Of a stretch of 64,000 nt of DNA, positions 26,801 to 48,539 are shown in pieces. A program made the translations under genes and the position numbers. Source of the stretch: Euwallacea fornicatus (lineage: Eukaryota > Arthropoda > Insecta > Coleoptera > Curculionidae); the NCBI RefSeq assembly GCF_040115645.1, contig NC_089543.1:7032194-7096193 (forward strand), written 5' to 3'. Under the pieces are notes generated by a model, which was not told the DNA's origin, made no database searches, and worked only from the letters and a program-made list of their open reading frames with translations. Positions within the stretch are counted from its first letter, which is position 1. Every line of letters starts with the position of its first letter.

Positions 26801-27019
26801 GGTATTTTTCTCCTTCGTCCGAAGGAATGCCATGATGGCGGTACCGGACGAGAAGTGCGAAGAAGAGGGGAGGTTTTTTAGTGGGTAGGCGTCTTCTTTC
26901 TTCTCAGGAAGAGGAAGATGAATCCCACATAACCCGATCGCCAGACCACCAGATCGGGTACCTATGAAGGTTTTTCCTCCCCGCCAACAAAAAAAAAAAA
27001 AAAAGGTATTTTTCTCCTT
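26801..27019 (+). mobile_element. 5'-truncated non-LTR retrotransposon tail with target-site duplication
   Basis: The 15-bp sequence GGTATTTTTCTCCTT occurs at 26801-26815 and again at 27005-27019. Between them is a ~189 bp insert that is clearly richer in G+C than its surroundings and ends in a run of about 17 A. Poly(A) plus a 15-bp target-site duplication is the signature of target-primed reverse transcription. The insert has no ORF, so it is a LINE 3' end or a SINE. The internal motifs TTTTTTAGTGGGTAGG and CCCACATAACC resemble 3' regions of insect LINEs, but I cannot name the clade. Confidence 0.8.
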
Positions 27020-27289
27020 AGGTTCTGGCTAATACAGTTAAAATCAAATCAAACCCAAATAACTTACCGACGCCACCCAAAAATGAACTTTTCAAGACCA
27101 CCAAGATCAAGAAAAACTAGTTTATATGTAATTGAAAACAATGGACTCATTATTTATCGAGCCATTCGCGTTTGTCAAAAAAACTGATTAAATCCGATTT
27201 AGCCGACTTTTCAAATTGCTCATGTCAGATATTATTTTAAGGATGAATTCTCACATAACGTGAAACTGCGTCGGGTAGAAATTCTACGA

Positions 27290-27294
<5 letters not shown>

Positions 27295-27325
<31 letters not shown>
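27295..27325. repeat. TA dinucleotide microsatellite
   Basis: About 15 uninterrupted TA units. Confidence 0.9.
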
Positions 27326-27328
<3 letters not shown>

Positions 27329-28163
27329 TGTGTCCTAATTTTAAAGATATCTTGTTAAATAAGGTTTGCAAGTAATAAAATGATTAAGAAAATGCTTCAA
27401 CGATCTATATGTTTGAAAGCATTTTTTATCAATATGCACCGTATTATGAGTATCGTTTTGTATCAAGTTTGGTTGAGCTCGGCTCAAACAAGAAACTCGG
27501 TTAAATCATTTTTTCCCGGTCTAATATATGAAAATGTCTTAATTATTCATACCCCTATCTGTACAACTCGTGAAGTTCTTAAGTTATTTAACGCTGCCAT
27601 ACAAATAATTTTGAGGAAAATTTTTTGCACAATTTTCTTATTAAAATTACCGATATAACTGGTTTTAGGACAATATCAATGTTTTAGGATAATATAATGT
27701 TAACCCAAGTTTCAAATGGTTCAGTTAACAAAACATCTGCATGTAGGTATGCGGGTATCGATTCTCAAATGTAATTAATCTGGACAATACCTACCTGTTT
27801 AAAACGCCAGGACTATATTTTAGTTAAAATTGAAATTAATAATACACCCACTCTATAATAATAAATCTACATAATTGCACCAGTTGGAAAAACAAATGCT
27901 AAAAAAATGTTGGTCCTACTTCCAGTAAGCTATTGACTTGACATAAATATAAGAAGTAAATTTCCCTACACAGCGAAGCGATAGGCGAAGTTCCATCCCC
28001 GTATTACTACCCCCAATGAGCGGCGCTGTACACTCGTTAAGGGTGGAGTTATTTTAAACCGCAGCCCCTATGGTATCCATGGAAACCATCCCAACTTCCA
28101 AATGATTATTCAGTTTCACTCACATGATCCTTCTAAACAAAGCTTTAGATTATCGCGGTAATC

Positions 28164-36878
<8,715 letters not shown>

Positions 36879-38614
36879 TTTGTTTTCTATAGGTTTTCAG
36901 TATTTAATTTTTTTCATATCGAAAACGCAAAAGAGCAGTTCAATGTGTTAAAATAATAAGGTCAGTGTTTCAAAACGGTAAGTAGATACTTTATTAACCG
37001 AATGTAACTACAGATTTTGATGTTGCGAAGAATTGAACTCATTTACTTTTCGACGGACATAATTTTAATCATGTAATGTTTCGGTTTGATATCCAGCAAA
37101 TATAGTTTGAAAATGTGTAGTTGAAATTATTGCCCTAACCCAGACAGAAGATGTTAAATTTTAAAACTTTTTTTAGGTCCTAGATATTTTGCGATAATTA
37201 GTTAATATTAGGAATATAGGCGGTATTTTTCTTAGGACCTCCTTTTGACTGAAACCATCTCCCCACTCCCCTTTATCTCCCTTTTTGGTGAAATTGTCAA
37301 TATTCATTAACCATTTACTAAAATGGAACTATTGAAGGTAACTACGCTTATTACTTCCAGTTTTAATAAGTAAACTGTACACAATTCTTAAATTATATAC
37401 GTAACTACGTTAAATGATATACAAGATCAGTCAATAACGAAAAAGTCCCCCTTACATTTATTTTAAATTCACAAATCAAAGCTTTATATAGCTGACCCTT
37501 GTTTGTAAAGCCACAAAGCGCCACTAATGCAATTATATCCAATCAGCGAAAGCAAGAAAACCTAATCACTTATGACACTGCAAACGGGGGTTCTAACTTA
37601 ATAAATGTTGAATCTATATCGCTATGTCAGTTTCTATCGATGTAAGTGTACGTATGTGTGTACTGATATACTCGTATGAAAGATATCTTCGGATTTCGTT
37701 TTAGATAAAGAAAATTTCCCGAAATCGAAGGTATACATGATGTATTAAATTCGCGTGCATATGTACATTTGGAAGGCTATTCCTCAGATTAGAATAATAA
37801 GATTCTATTTAATCACGAAGTCACAAACGTTTCGAAATCGTCTTATCTCTGTAGTGTTTGCGACTTTTGTTCACATAAATAAATAATCTATTTTATTCTA
37901 ATGCTTAAAAAAACTAAGGAACACCCTCCCAAAAAATTCATATGCACGATCCTTTCTGGCACCCCGCATACTTACTCACCCACAATAAAAAAAGACAAAT
38001 ACACTCTTTAGGAAGACAATCCATCATTGATGAGAATGTAAAAATCATCCACAAACAAGCGTGGACTTCTGTCTATAGTAAGATTTGGGAATGAGTTATA
38101 GGTATAGTAAGAGACTTCAGGTATTTTTTCGTGAGGAAAGAAAAAAAAAAGAAGACTCATCATCAGTACACAAGTACCATATAAATACCAAAGGGGTACT
38201 TGTCATACGGAATCAGAACAAACGCGCCTGTGGAACATTTAGTCGTCTGCAAAACGTATTAAATAAATAAAATGGTAATTTTGTAGGTTGCAAAAATGTT
38301 ATTACATAATGGGTTAAAACAGAACATTATAGATCGTTAGAACATTTACTTGTTTAGATTCGTTTACTCTGCTCTGAAAAACGAAGACGAAACGGTTCAA
38401 ATTTTCGACGCAAAAACGAAGACGTTTGATTGGTCGGATTCCGCGCAGCTTGACACAAGCCTACGTCTAAATTTCGTTGACTTATCCGACATCTTATAGT
38501 TATCACCTGTAAACAATAATATTTAAACGTTGTTCTGTTTTCTGTTTTCCCGTCGTTTTTGCTTTAACAACACTACGTTTTATAGTTTTATTAAACAAAA
38601 TTTTGAAGAACAAA
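36879..38614. other. Intergenic DNA between SHOX and Neurl4
   Basis: Holds the probable SHOX 3'UTR and the Neurl4 promoter. A+T-rich, with no supported ORF. The open frame at 38085-38270 has poly-Lys low complexity and no splice support. Confidence 0.5.
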
Positions 38615-41600
38615 ATGGCATATTTTCACTATCGCTGCGGAGAAAGAATTACTTTAATTAATGAAAATACAACAGCTATCCGCAACGATAGTGAATTTGA
38701 TCATGGATTGGTCATATCTGCAGAACCCGTTATGAATGATATTTTATTTGAAGTGATCATAGACAGAAAGGTAGGAATAACGTAAGACTCATGTAGCCTC
38801 CAGTTCAAACGAATCGAGACGGACCCTTATGCCTATTCTTCAATAGTCACATATGATTTGAACTTATTTGGCTTTCTTGCCAGTTGCAGTTGATGTAGAA
38901 CCAAAAGCTGTGGATGTGCATCTAGGAACATCACACTTGTATCTCCAATTACTGTCAAAATTTCAATAAATGAATGTTTATCATATCCTCGATCAACTTG
39001 ATCTCTGCATTTTGAAATGCAGTCACTAATGAGACATTTGTTGACTACTACTTTTGCCAATTGAATTTTTTTTATCTTGCAGCTTTGCAAGAACACACAA
39101 TTGGCAGTTGTATATATATTTCAGTAATTTCTTTGATAATCTCACGCATAATCGTATTTTGTTTCTTCAGTGATTCACAACACTTTTTTCAGACTAAGCA
39201 ATTAGGATTTACATAAATACTATATAGTTTGTATCTATGTCTAAACTCATTTTTCTATAGGTTAATTCTTGGTCAGGAAGTTTAGAAATTGGAGTTGTTG
39301 ATGTAGATCCTTTACACTTTGACTTTCCACCTTGTGCTTCAAAGATTCAGTCAGGCTCTTGGGTAAGTTTATTTGTTTGTCAATTTTTCCATTATACATC
39401 ATACATTTTAAATGTAATGTCAAAAAACCCTGTAGATTCACATAATTAAGCATAATTAATTTCTTTAGATAATGTCTGGTACATCCATTTTCAAAAATGG
39501 AAATTGTTTAATAGAAGGATATGGAACAGACTTGGATAAGTTAAACCAGCTTGATAGAATTGGTTTAATAAAAACATCAGAGGTGAGTAACTATACTAGC
39601 TGCAAGTAAAAAGAAATTTTTTTTCTATACAAGGTATCATAAGTTGTAATATAATTTTAACATTATGAAGAAGAGCTCAATTGTCATTCAGATAAAGACT
39701 ATCCAATTTTGGTAGGGACTATTGTTTAATTTAATTTTGATTATCGGAATTTGATTGATATTGGTATTTTATTGTAGGGTGATTTAATTTACTACATTAA
39801 TGGAGAATCTCAAGGGGTGGCCGCCGAAGGTCTGCCTAACATTGTCTATGCCATAGTCGACCTTTACGGCAAATGTGTTCAGGTCAGCATCACTAGTCCC
39901 ACATTCAGAGAACACAACAATGATGATTGTTTGAGCGGCAGCTCAGTATTAGCAATCGAAAACGATGTTTTGAACGTCACATTGGGTGGTGATCTCAGCG
40001 AATTAAGTCTGAGCAGCAGTAACAGTTTGGATATACGAATGGACATGAATGTTAGGTATGATCTCATAGTACTCTTACGTATACCTTTAGCGGCTGAGTG
40101 AGTAACGATGGTAGTGTGAACATGCCCGATGAGACACCAAGACCTGACAAAATGCGTTTTCACGAACGATGTGGATCCTTGGTAAAGCTCTCTAACGGCA
40201 ACAGAACCGCAGAAAGGCGGAGGCCATTGGACGAATTCAATAACGGAGTTGTAATGACTCATCGACCTTTGAGCGATTCCGAATTATTCGAAATTAGAAT
40301 TGATCGTTTGGTGGATAAATGGAGCGGCAGTATAGAAGTATCAGCAGTGTGGCAGTTAATAAGACAAAAACGTTCAGGTCAGGCCCAATTTTAGATGGGA
40401 ATAACCACACACAATCCGAATACTTTGGTGTTTCCCGCCACGATGACGAACATGCGTAGCGGCACCATTATGATGTCAGGATGTGGAATTTTAACCAACG
40501 GCAAAGGTACCAGACGCGAATATGGCGATTTCAATTTGGACGAGTTAAGTGAAGGTGATCGGGTCGGTATGATGCGGAAACTCGATGGAAATTTGCATTA
40601 TTTCATTAATGGTCTGGATCAGGGAATCGCCGCCCAACGAGTTCCTTCCACCGTTTGGGGTGTCATTGATTTGTACGGAATGACGATAAAGGTTAATTTT
40701 ACGTTCACTTGTATCCAAAAAAAAAAAACAGTGTATATGTATAAAAGTGTACATGATATGCATGGTTTGTATTTCGCTTTAAAGTTTAAATTGTGCTTTC
40801 AGGTGTCTATTGTCGAAAGAGACGAACGAGAAGAACAAAATCTAATGACAAGGAAAAATACTCGTGATCATCACAACCTGGTCCCAGAACCGCAACCTCT
40901 CACTTCCGATTATTATGACAGGCTCATGTTCCATCCCAATTGTGGAACTCACGCCGAAGTAATCAATAATGGTCGTACTGCCCACAGACCCAACGCGTCA
41001 GATGATTTTAACAACGGAGTGGTGCTCACAGCGCGACCGCTTAAAACTGGAGAATTCTTCGAAATTAAACTGGACAAAGTAGTCACCAAATGGGCGGGTT
41101 CCATCGAAGTAGGAGTAACCACTCACAGTCCAGTAGAATTGGAGTTTCCATTCACCATGACCAACGTTAGGTGGATTTGGTTGCGTTTGTTTTTTTGGCC
41201 TTTTCAAGGTTGAATAAACTTGATTCCAGGTCGGGAACTTGGATGATGACCGGTAGTGGAATTATGCATAACGGCACAATAATTCAGGAACAGTACGGAG
41301 TAAACTTGGACAGGTTGCAGGTGGGCGATCGCGTAGGGCTTGTTCGAAAGGAAAACGGTCAACTACATTTTTTTGTTAACGGCGTGGATCAAGGTAGTGC
41401 CGCTAATAACGTTCCAGATAAAGTCTATGGGGTTATTGGTAAATATTTGTGGTTGTTTTATATTAATCCGTTTTCACGAAACGCAGCAATGTAGTACGTC
41501 AAGTTTACAGTTTCCTTTTTGTTATTTTTATTATAGTTTATTTTTAACAGGAACTTCAATATGAAGTAGTATTCGAAACATATCGCTTTTAAAAGTTAAA

Positions 41601-44600
41601 TATTAAACAACATTCTTTTTACAAAATGTTAAGTATTACTGTTAATATATTTTTTTACAGACTTGTATGGTCAATGTGTGGCAGTTTCGCTTATCGATAT
41701 GTATGACTTCGCATCGCCAGACACAAATAATTCTATATTATCCAATGCAACTTTATACCGGTGAGAAACGCGATACACTTTTATACATAATATATTTTTA
41801 GATTATTTCTTTTTGCGATCGGTGATCTATACCTTTTTATTCTCAAATATCACTGCAATGATAACATATGTAATAGAATTACATGTTTAGGATAAAAAAT
41901 TATCTTTCTTCTCTCAAATAAATTTCGATTTTGTCGTCACCACTAACATTTTTCCTCGTTAGCGATTTAAGATTTCATCACGTCCACGGGAAAAACGCAC
42001 GAATCATAAACAACGGATTAACCGCATTAAGACCGCATCCTTTGGCAGAATTTAACGACGCAATAGTTTTCTCTAACAGGCCTCTAAAAGACGGAGAAAT
42101 GTTTGAAATCGTGTTAGACAGTATCGTGGACAGATGGTCGGGTAGCATTGAGCTGGGTAAAGCCGTAATAATTTTACAACAAGAAACTTACATCTGTTCC
42201 GTTTAGGACTAACCGCAGTACGCCCTGACGATATTGTATTACCCAGCACGGCGACAGATCTGCGCAAAGACACGTGGATGTTAAGTGGACCTTCTATAAT
42301 GATTAACGGAAAAACTATTAGCAATAACTATCCTCTCGATTTGGATACGTTGCGAGCCACCGTGCGGTAAGATTAGATTGTTGATTTTTGTTTATAGCTT
42401 GATAGTCGTGCATCTAGATTAGGAGTGATGAGGTCAGCCGATAAGTCGTTGGAGTTTTTCAAAGATGGAGTTTCTCAAGGACCTGCCTGCGTTATTCCTC
42501 ACGGGAATGTGTACGCCGTCGTGGACTTGTACGGGCAGTGCGCAAGTGTCAGCATTCCTTGCTCAACACCCGTCGGTCCTTTAGCCTCTGTCGGCGTAGA
42601 CATCACTTGCCCGCGGTACTTTTTCCAAAATATCTGTTGACTTTTATTTACAACAACATTACAGCATCTGATACTGTAACGTTGTAGTTCATTAAATCAT
42701 TATTACAATTAGGTCGGACACTTCGGTTTCACTACAAGCAGGGAGTGCCTTAAACGCGAATGGGGAGCTCGATTTGCATTGCTTCTCGGAACACCACGGA
42801 AAAGGAGTGTTGCTGAGTGAAAACGGCAGATTGGCATGTCGCTCCAGAGATTACAACAACAGTATTTTATTCAGTAGTACCGCGTTAACCAAGGAGGAAA
42901 TGTTCCAGGTGACGGTGACTGGTCTTTGGCCTCATCTGGCTGGAAGTCTGATTTTGGGAATTAGTGAAACTCCCCCGTGTGCCAGAACGCACGGGGGGTT
43001 ACCTTCCAATTGCTGTTATGTCATCGGTTAGAATCGTTAAATAATCGTAAAAGTTTCCTAGTACAATACAATTTCAGGCAACGAGCTGCACTATCAAAAT
43101 CAACTTCTGCAGTTCTTTACTCCCAGTCTAGATTGGCTTAATGCAGGAGACGAAATTGGCATTTTACAAACTCAAGATTGTACCATAAAAGTAATTTTAA
43201 ATCTGAAAATTCGTTATACGTATTTCCTAACGATTTTTTAAAAAGATTTTCATCAATAGAGAGGAAATACCAATTCAGTTTCCCGTTATGGGGGATACAG
43301 TGTGGGCAGTCTTCGATTTGAGGGGTCAATGCTATCAGTTGTCGGTTAATAGTCACAAAGCACAACTCCCGTCTTCACCGATGAACAGGTAGAATTGCAT
43401 CATTTCTGTTTTCAAAAGTGTTCTATTTATTCAATTAATCGTAAGAACTATAGAAGTAAATTTTTCGGGGGTAAATACAATGAATCTCTGTACGAAACGT
43501 TGACGTTTCGAATTTACTTCGAGTCTTTATAATACAATGAAGGACATATTATACATTATTACGTACATTGACGCATGCTATGCAATTATATATAATGTAT
43601 TTCAAAAAAGGAGGCCAATTTTCATAAACTCATAAACAGTAGCAAATGAGATTACTATTTATCAAAACTTTGACACGAAAATGTTCGTTCAATGTAGAAA
43701 CACATTTCATCATTTCAAAATTTGCCAAAACTCAATCGTTAAGATTTTAGGTTAGGCGGGGGTTACCCCAACGCACACGCGAGCGCGCGCCCACACACAC
43801 ACACACACAAAACTCCTTATGCACACCATTATAATTTTTCATCTTAAAGTTGCAGCGCTCGACTGCAGGACAGTTTGGAAATAGTGCTAGATCAGGAAGA
43901 GGCGCCCATCGAATTGGACGAGTGTATTGTCCTAAGTTCTGTCGAAGCTCCACCTGGTACGTTTAACCATCTCGTACCAATAATACAAAAAAAAGCGATA
44001 AATCAGGCAATCTAGGACGTCAATATGAATTCTCTGAAAATCACGGTCGCAACGTGGAATTACAGTCGGATAAGACCGTGGCGAGACGAGTGGCCTCTTA
44101 CAATCAAGGAATCGTTGCGGTTATTCCAGCAATGGAACCCAATAAAACAGTCCAAGTCGTGCTCGAGCAATTGGACACTCGCTGGCAATCGTCAATTATA
44201 GTTGGAGTAGTGGCTGGTTATTTGGAGCGCCTAAGTTTTCCCGTAAACGCGTTGGCTTTGAAGGGACCCTCTTGTATTGTGGCCGACGATTGGATTTCGA
44301 TAAACGGCGCCAAGGTGATAAAACGTCGAAAAAAGTGTATAGCAAGTTCTGATTTACAAAGTGTTTAGAATCGATCAAACTACGGCCAAGTAATGAACAC
44401 CCTTGCCGAAGGCGATGTAATAGGAGTAACGATTACAGATTCCAAGTTTTTTAAATTGATTGTGAACGGCGTGGAAGAGCAAAGTTTACCATGGACTTAC
44501 CCGGCAGGTCAACCCGTTTATGCCGTATTCGATTTATACGGGCAATGCCAAAAGGTGGGTAGCTGACGAGACGCGAGGACGCGGGATCGGTAAATTAAGG

Positions 44601-45442
44601 AAAAATTTTAGATTAAAATCGTTAACGAACAAGTCAAATCTGACGGGGCGGTTTCCACGAATACAGAGTGTGAAAAGGCCGATTTGGAATCTTGCGAAAA
44701 GGAACGCAATGGAAATAATTTAAGTCTACCATTGCCGAGTACCAGTTTAGTGGCATCTAACGGAACTCTCAATGTTTCGCCCACTACCAGTCCATTAGTT
44801 TTATGCATGTTGAAAGAGGAATGCGACAGTTTTAAAAATAAACTTTTTCTGCCAGGTGATACTTTATTTTATGTTTTCAAAATTAAATAAGTAATTCACG
44901 TTTTTAGATCACTACTTTTCTCCTGGCGAATCGGTTTGCTATTGCCCCAACTGCTGCAGACTGTGGGCCCAAGGCCAAGAGAAAGATTTCAATGACATCA
45001 AAGAAATTTTACCAATGGGTTGGGTAAAATATCCTCTAAAACATTTGGCAAACATCAGTACCGATAAGTGGGATACAGCTTTTTATCCCTCGAAAATTGG
45101 GGCTATTAGGTGCATTTTGGATCTGGGACGACCTCTGACCAAAGGTGAGCTTCGATACTTTACTACGTTTTTCTTTAGTTTAGTTTACCACTTCAAGACC
45201 AAGCCCGATGGTGTAACTTCACTGCACAAAAAGCCGACGACTTACAAGTGGTATTTTACCCCACGTTGGAAAGTTGCACAACGATGCCGCACGTGAACGG
45301 TGACAATACAGTTTGTGCGGCTTTCCAGCTGTACGTCAAGCCAGGAGCTTATTCGGTTGCAAGAGAGACGGGTGTAGTGGAATGGACCACGAAAGAATCA
45401 GGTGCATTGGTTCTCAATTCCTTTTTGCTGCAAATAAAGTAA
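38615..45442 (+). CDS. blue: Neurl4 (bluestreak), six Neuralized repeats
   Basis: Twenty-one exons: 38615-38770, 39261-39362, 39469-39582, 39778-40055, 40103-40337, 40395-40691, 40803-41170, 41230-41438, 41661-41760, 41963-42156, 42207-42366, 42418-42615, 42713-43026, 43078-43190, 43246-43388, 43856-43956, 44007-44314, 44369-44554, 44612-44855, 44908-45144, 45198-45442. They total 4302 nt, 1433 residues. Six Neuralized homology repeats are visible; typical signatures are FHERCG, FNNGVV, KWSGSIE, MMSGCGI, DRVGMM and VIDLYGQC. The last ~170 residues are a separate domain starting with a Cys cluster (CYCPNCC, about residue 1285) and containing GAIRCILDLGRPL. Known family roles: mammalian NEURL4 binds CP110 and HERC2 at centrosomes; fly blue acts in centrosome/mRNA localisation. 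Most introns are ~50 bases. Convergent with Utp6. Confidence 0.93.
38836..39115 (-). other. Antisense open frame in Neurl4 intron 1
   Basis: A minus-strand ORF of about 87 codons with coding-like composition, containing KCLISDCISKCRDQVD, IGDTSVMFLDAHPQLLVLH and LARKPNKFKSY, ends in a stop. There is no ATG with good context and no splice partner found. It may be a retrocopy fragment of a cellular gene, or a small nested exon. Family not recognised. Confidence 0.35.
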
Positions 45443-45984
45443 TAAGTCGTTTATTACCTTACGTCCAGCTGTGATCTAACTAGTCAACAAGAATTTCATC
45501 AAATATACATAGATAAAAAAAATACGTACTCGCATAAAAAAAGGACGTTGAAGTTTTTTTTATAATTTTTTTTAATTCAAATTCCTACACGCACACGACG
45601 TTTATATTTGCAAATTACTCGTTTTTCATTTTACAAAAAAAAAGTGCAAACGGATATATTTCGGCACATAAAAATGATCTTTTCCCCAACGTATCCATGT
45701 GTGAAACGAGGAATAATTACAAATTTACGCAATTCTCTAACCGAAGCATTAAGGTGTCGACGAAGCAGTTCGAACTATAAACATTCGAATAGGAATTTTT
45801 CGGTAGGAGCGATATCTCCGTAAACTTGTCATCGTATGGTCGGTTTCTACCACCCAGAGTTCCTAAGTGGGTCTCTGGACAGCATTTTGCCCTCCCTAAA
45901 AGAGGAAAATTCGTGTTTACGAGGCGCAGGTCACACCGCTATCAGCGGCGTATACTTGCTTTTACTTTACTTTTTGGACGATTC
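45443..45984. other. Shared 3' intergenic region of Neurl4 and Utp6
   Basis: Only ~540 bases separate the two convergent stop codons, so the 3'UTRs may overlap. An AATAAA overlaps the Neurl4 terminal codons (45433-45438) and is too early to be its signal. No ORF with support. Confidence 0.5.
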
Positions 45985-47941
45985 TTAGACATCGAGCCGA
46001 GATTGTTCGCCGTCACCGGATTGGTCTTCCCAAAATTGTGCCACATCTTGTAAGAATGCAGACCTGCCATTTGGGCCGCAATGCAAACGCTCCATGAAAA
46101 AGGCTTCCTCATGCAATTCGCGACAGTATGGAGGTTCGCGGACCATGCGATGATACAAGCGACGGGCGTCTTCAATTTTTGCACCGGACAACGCCCACGA
46201 GAAGTATCGCACCTTTACTAATCTGTAAGAGTTCTTCAATTTCACGTTGGAATTGACTCGAATGGAATGCAGGATAATTTTATTTCCACATGTACAAGTT
46301 TTCAATTTAACAAATAAGCTATTTTTCCAGCTTAAATATCGATTAATAAAAAAGTAACTCACGCGACAACTGCAGGAAATTTGACACAAAGTCCCGCTTC
46401 AAAAAACTCTTTCATAGCTTTTTCGTCCGGACTCGAAGCGAGTACGCCACTGAGGAAAATAGCCCACACCTTTACGGCTTTGTCCTCCAATCTGTCGGTG
46501 GCAACGTGCAGCTTCTCATAAGCCTCATTTACCCGGTCGAGCAACAATAGAAACTTGATGTATAATCCCCACACCAGCTCGGAATCTACATAGTCGTGCA
46601 AGCCTTCCTCCACCTTTTTCAAGCCTACGGGCGGATCATCAACGGAATATTCAACCCAGTCTATGAAGTGATCAATGCATAACTTTACGTTTGCTTTTCG
46701 AGCTTCTTCCATTGTAAGCAATAGTAAGGATTTCTGAAGTCACCCACGTTAAATTTGTCCTAAGATTAGTTATCACAGAAACTCACCAATTGAGGATTTT
46801 CTCCTTTGCTCTCGATCAGCTCTGAAATAAAACTAATGCAACTGTTTGTAAGTTCAGGCCGTCGGTTATCAGGCGTACACTCCATGCCTTTTTTGATTAG
46901 ATAAATAATTTTTTCTATCTCTGTCACATTCGGAGCACAATTCCGATTCAAAGATCTAGTCGCCGCAAAAAAATAACTCTCCCCCTCATTTTTATGAGCC
47001 TCTAACAACCTACTCAATCCATATTCGATCACCCCCTTAACATCATGTGTTTCGCTCAACTCTTGGTCAATGAGAATAATTGTCCTTTCGAAAAATGCTC
47101 GAGGCACCTTTGTCTCCACAATAAAGTCTATATATAAAGCAAGTCTGCGCTGCAAATTTTCATCTTGGCTCTTCAGTTCAATTTCTAAGAGATCAAGGTA
47201 TATTTCTAAGTTTTCGGGGTGGGTACACTGGCCCAGATAGAGAGTCTTCTTAGCTTCAACTTCGTTTTTAACGTGTAAATACCAGGAAGCGGCCAATCTA
47301 AATACCCTGGGGTCACTGATAAATCTCCCAATCATTTCTTTAACATAAACGGTGGTCGAGTTATTCAGTTCTGGGAATAATTTTAGAAAATTGTAGTATC
47401 TGACATGAAACGGATAATCAGTAGGATAGCGTCTGAGGCCCCTTTTATATGTGTGTATCACTCGGCTTATGAAGAACCATTCGCACACTTTCCTGCCTTG
47501 GCGTTTCTTGATCATACCGATAATGCTACGCACGAAGGCGATGCTCGATTTGTAATCATCCAAGGTTTGATGATCGCTGGCCAAAACCATTTCTAGTTGT
47601 TGGTCTTTTCTCAATATATCTCTGGAAAATAATGTGCCGTTATATTTGTCGTCATTTCGATAATAAATGTTCTTTTTTTTTCTAAAATTAACAAAGTATT
47701 TCATTTACAACCTCTTTACGAGATAGTGTGTATATATATATATGCGACAAAGATAGTTCGCGTGTCTAATATCTTGTTTTTTACTAATTTTGGTGACCAT
47801 TTCCGCATACATAAAAGTTAAGAGTAACCAGCCAAAAAAAGATACCTACTTCGTTTCTTCGTCCGAGAGAGTTCCATCAGTCTTTAATTTCATAATTTCT
47901 CTGGCACAACGTTTCAGACTAAATTGAAGGTTCTCGGCCAT
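45985..47941 (-). CDS. Utp6: Utp6-like U3 snoRNP / SSU processome protein (HAT repeats)
   Basis: Four exons: 47941-47850, 47621-46787, 46733-46363, 46222-45985. They total 1536 nt, 511 residues. The protein is largely helical, with half-a-TPR (HAT) type repeats, e.g. VFRLAASWYLHVKNEVEAKK, EIYLDLLEIEL and ARRLYHRMV. The N-terminal pattern (LKTDGTLSDEETK, then DILRKDQQLE and SSIAFVRSI) follows that of human UTP6 in order and spacing. In yeast and humans Utp6 is part of the UTP-B subcomplex in the nucleolus, needed for pre-18S rRNA cleavage. This protein is somewhat shorter than the human one (~597). The start ATG is in good context (ATGGCC) and the N terminus aligns without extension. The assignment rests on remembered family features, not on a search. 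Confidence 0.78.
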
Positions 47942-48539
47942 GTTCAAAGGCGTCCTTCAAGTATTTTATCGAGTTTAAGAACTCGCACGATTAACGTGAA
48001 TAAACTGGTAAATTCCCGTAGTTTGTATAACCAAACTTAGAAAAATTACAATGTAATCCGTCGACTTGACAGTCTAAACTAAATCATTCCGACTACACTG
48101 CAATCCCAAGTTGTTCCAATTACACCGAGGTTATCACTTTTAAACGAATTAAATTTAAGTTGACATAAGACAACTCTTCAACTTGTTAAGTTTAAAATTA
48201 AGATCGAAACAAAACTGAAAGTAGATAATAGTTCTATCGTCTTTTACGAACGCGACAGCGTTCTTAACATCGAATGTAAAATTCTAAATTAGTATTAATC
48301 CAAATACATTTTTAACATTTACAATTTGACACTGAAAATTTTTCGTTATCGAACGAGTAGAAACAATAAAACATAAAACTCCGGTAAGACCCCCATAAAA
48401 CTGTTATTTATATGTAGATACCCAGATATGAGCACATAGAAACGATGCTTTTTTTTATATTATAACAATTTTTCAAGAACAAACAATATTAATACACTCA
48501 AATTCTCAAACACATTTGAATATTTACATCAACCGCTTA

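Larger units (their letters stand above)
24657..28163. other. Contactin 3'UTR and intergenic DNA before the SHOX gene
   Basis: A+T-rich DNA containing the probable Contactin 3'UTR, one retroposed fragment (26801-27019), a TA dinucleotide run (27295-27325) and, near 27970-28090, a somewhat GC-richer segment just before the SHOX start codon that may be promoter or 5'UTR. No ORF with coding character was seen; the open frame at 27380-27658 has no splice or homology support. Confidence 0.5.
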
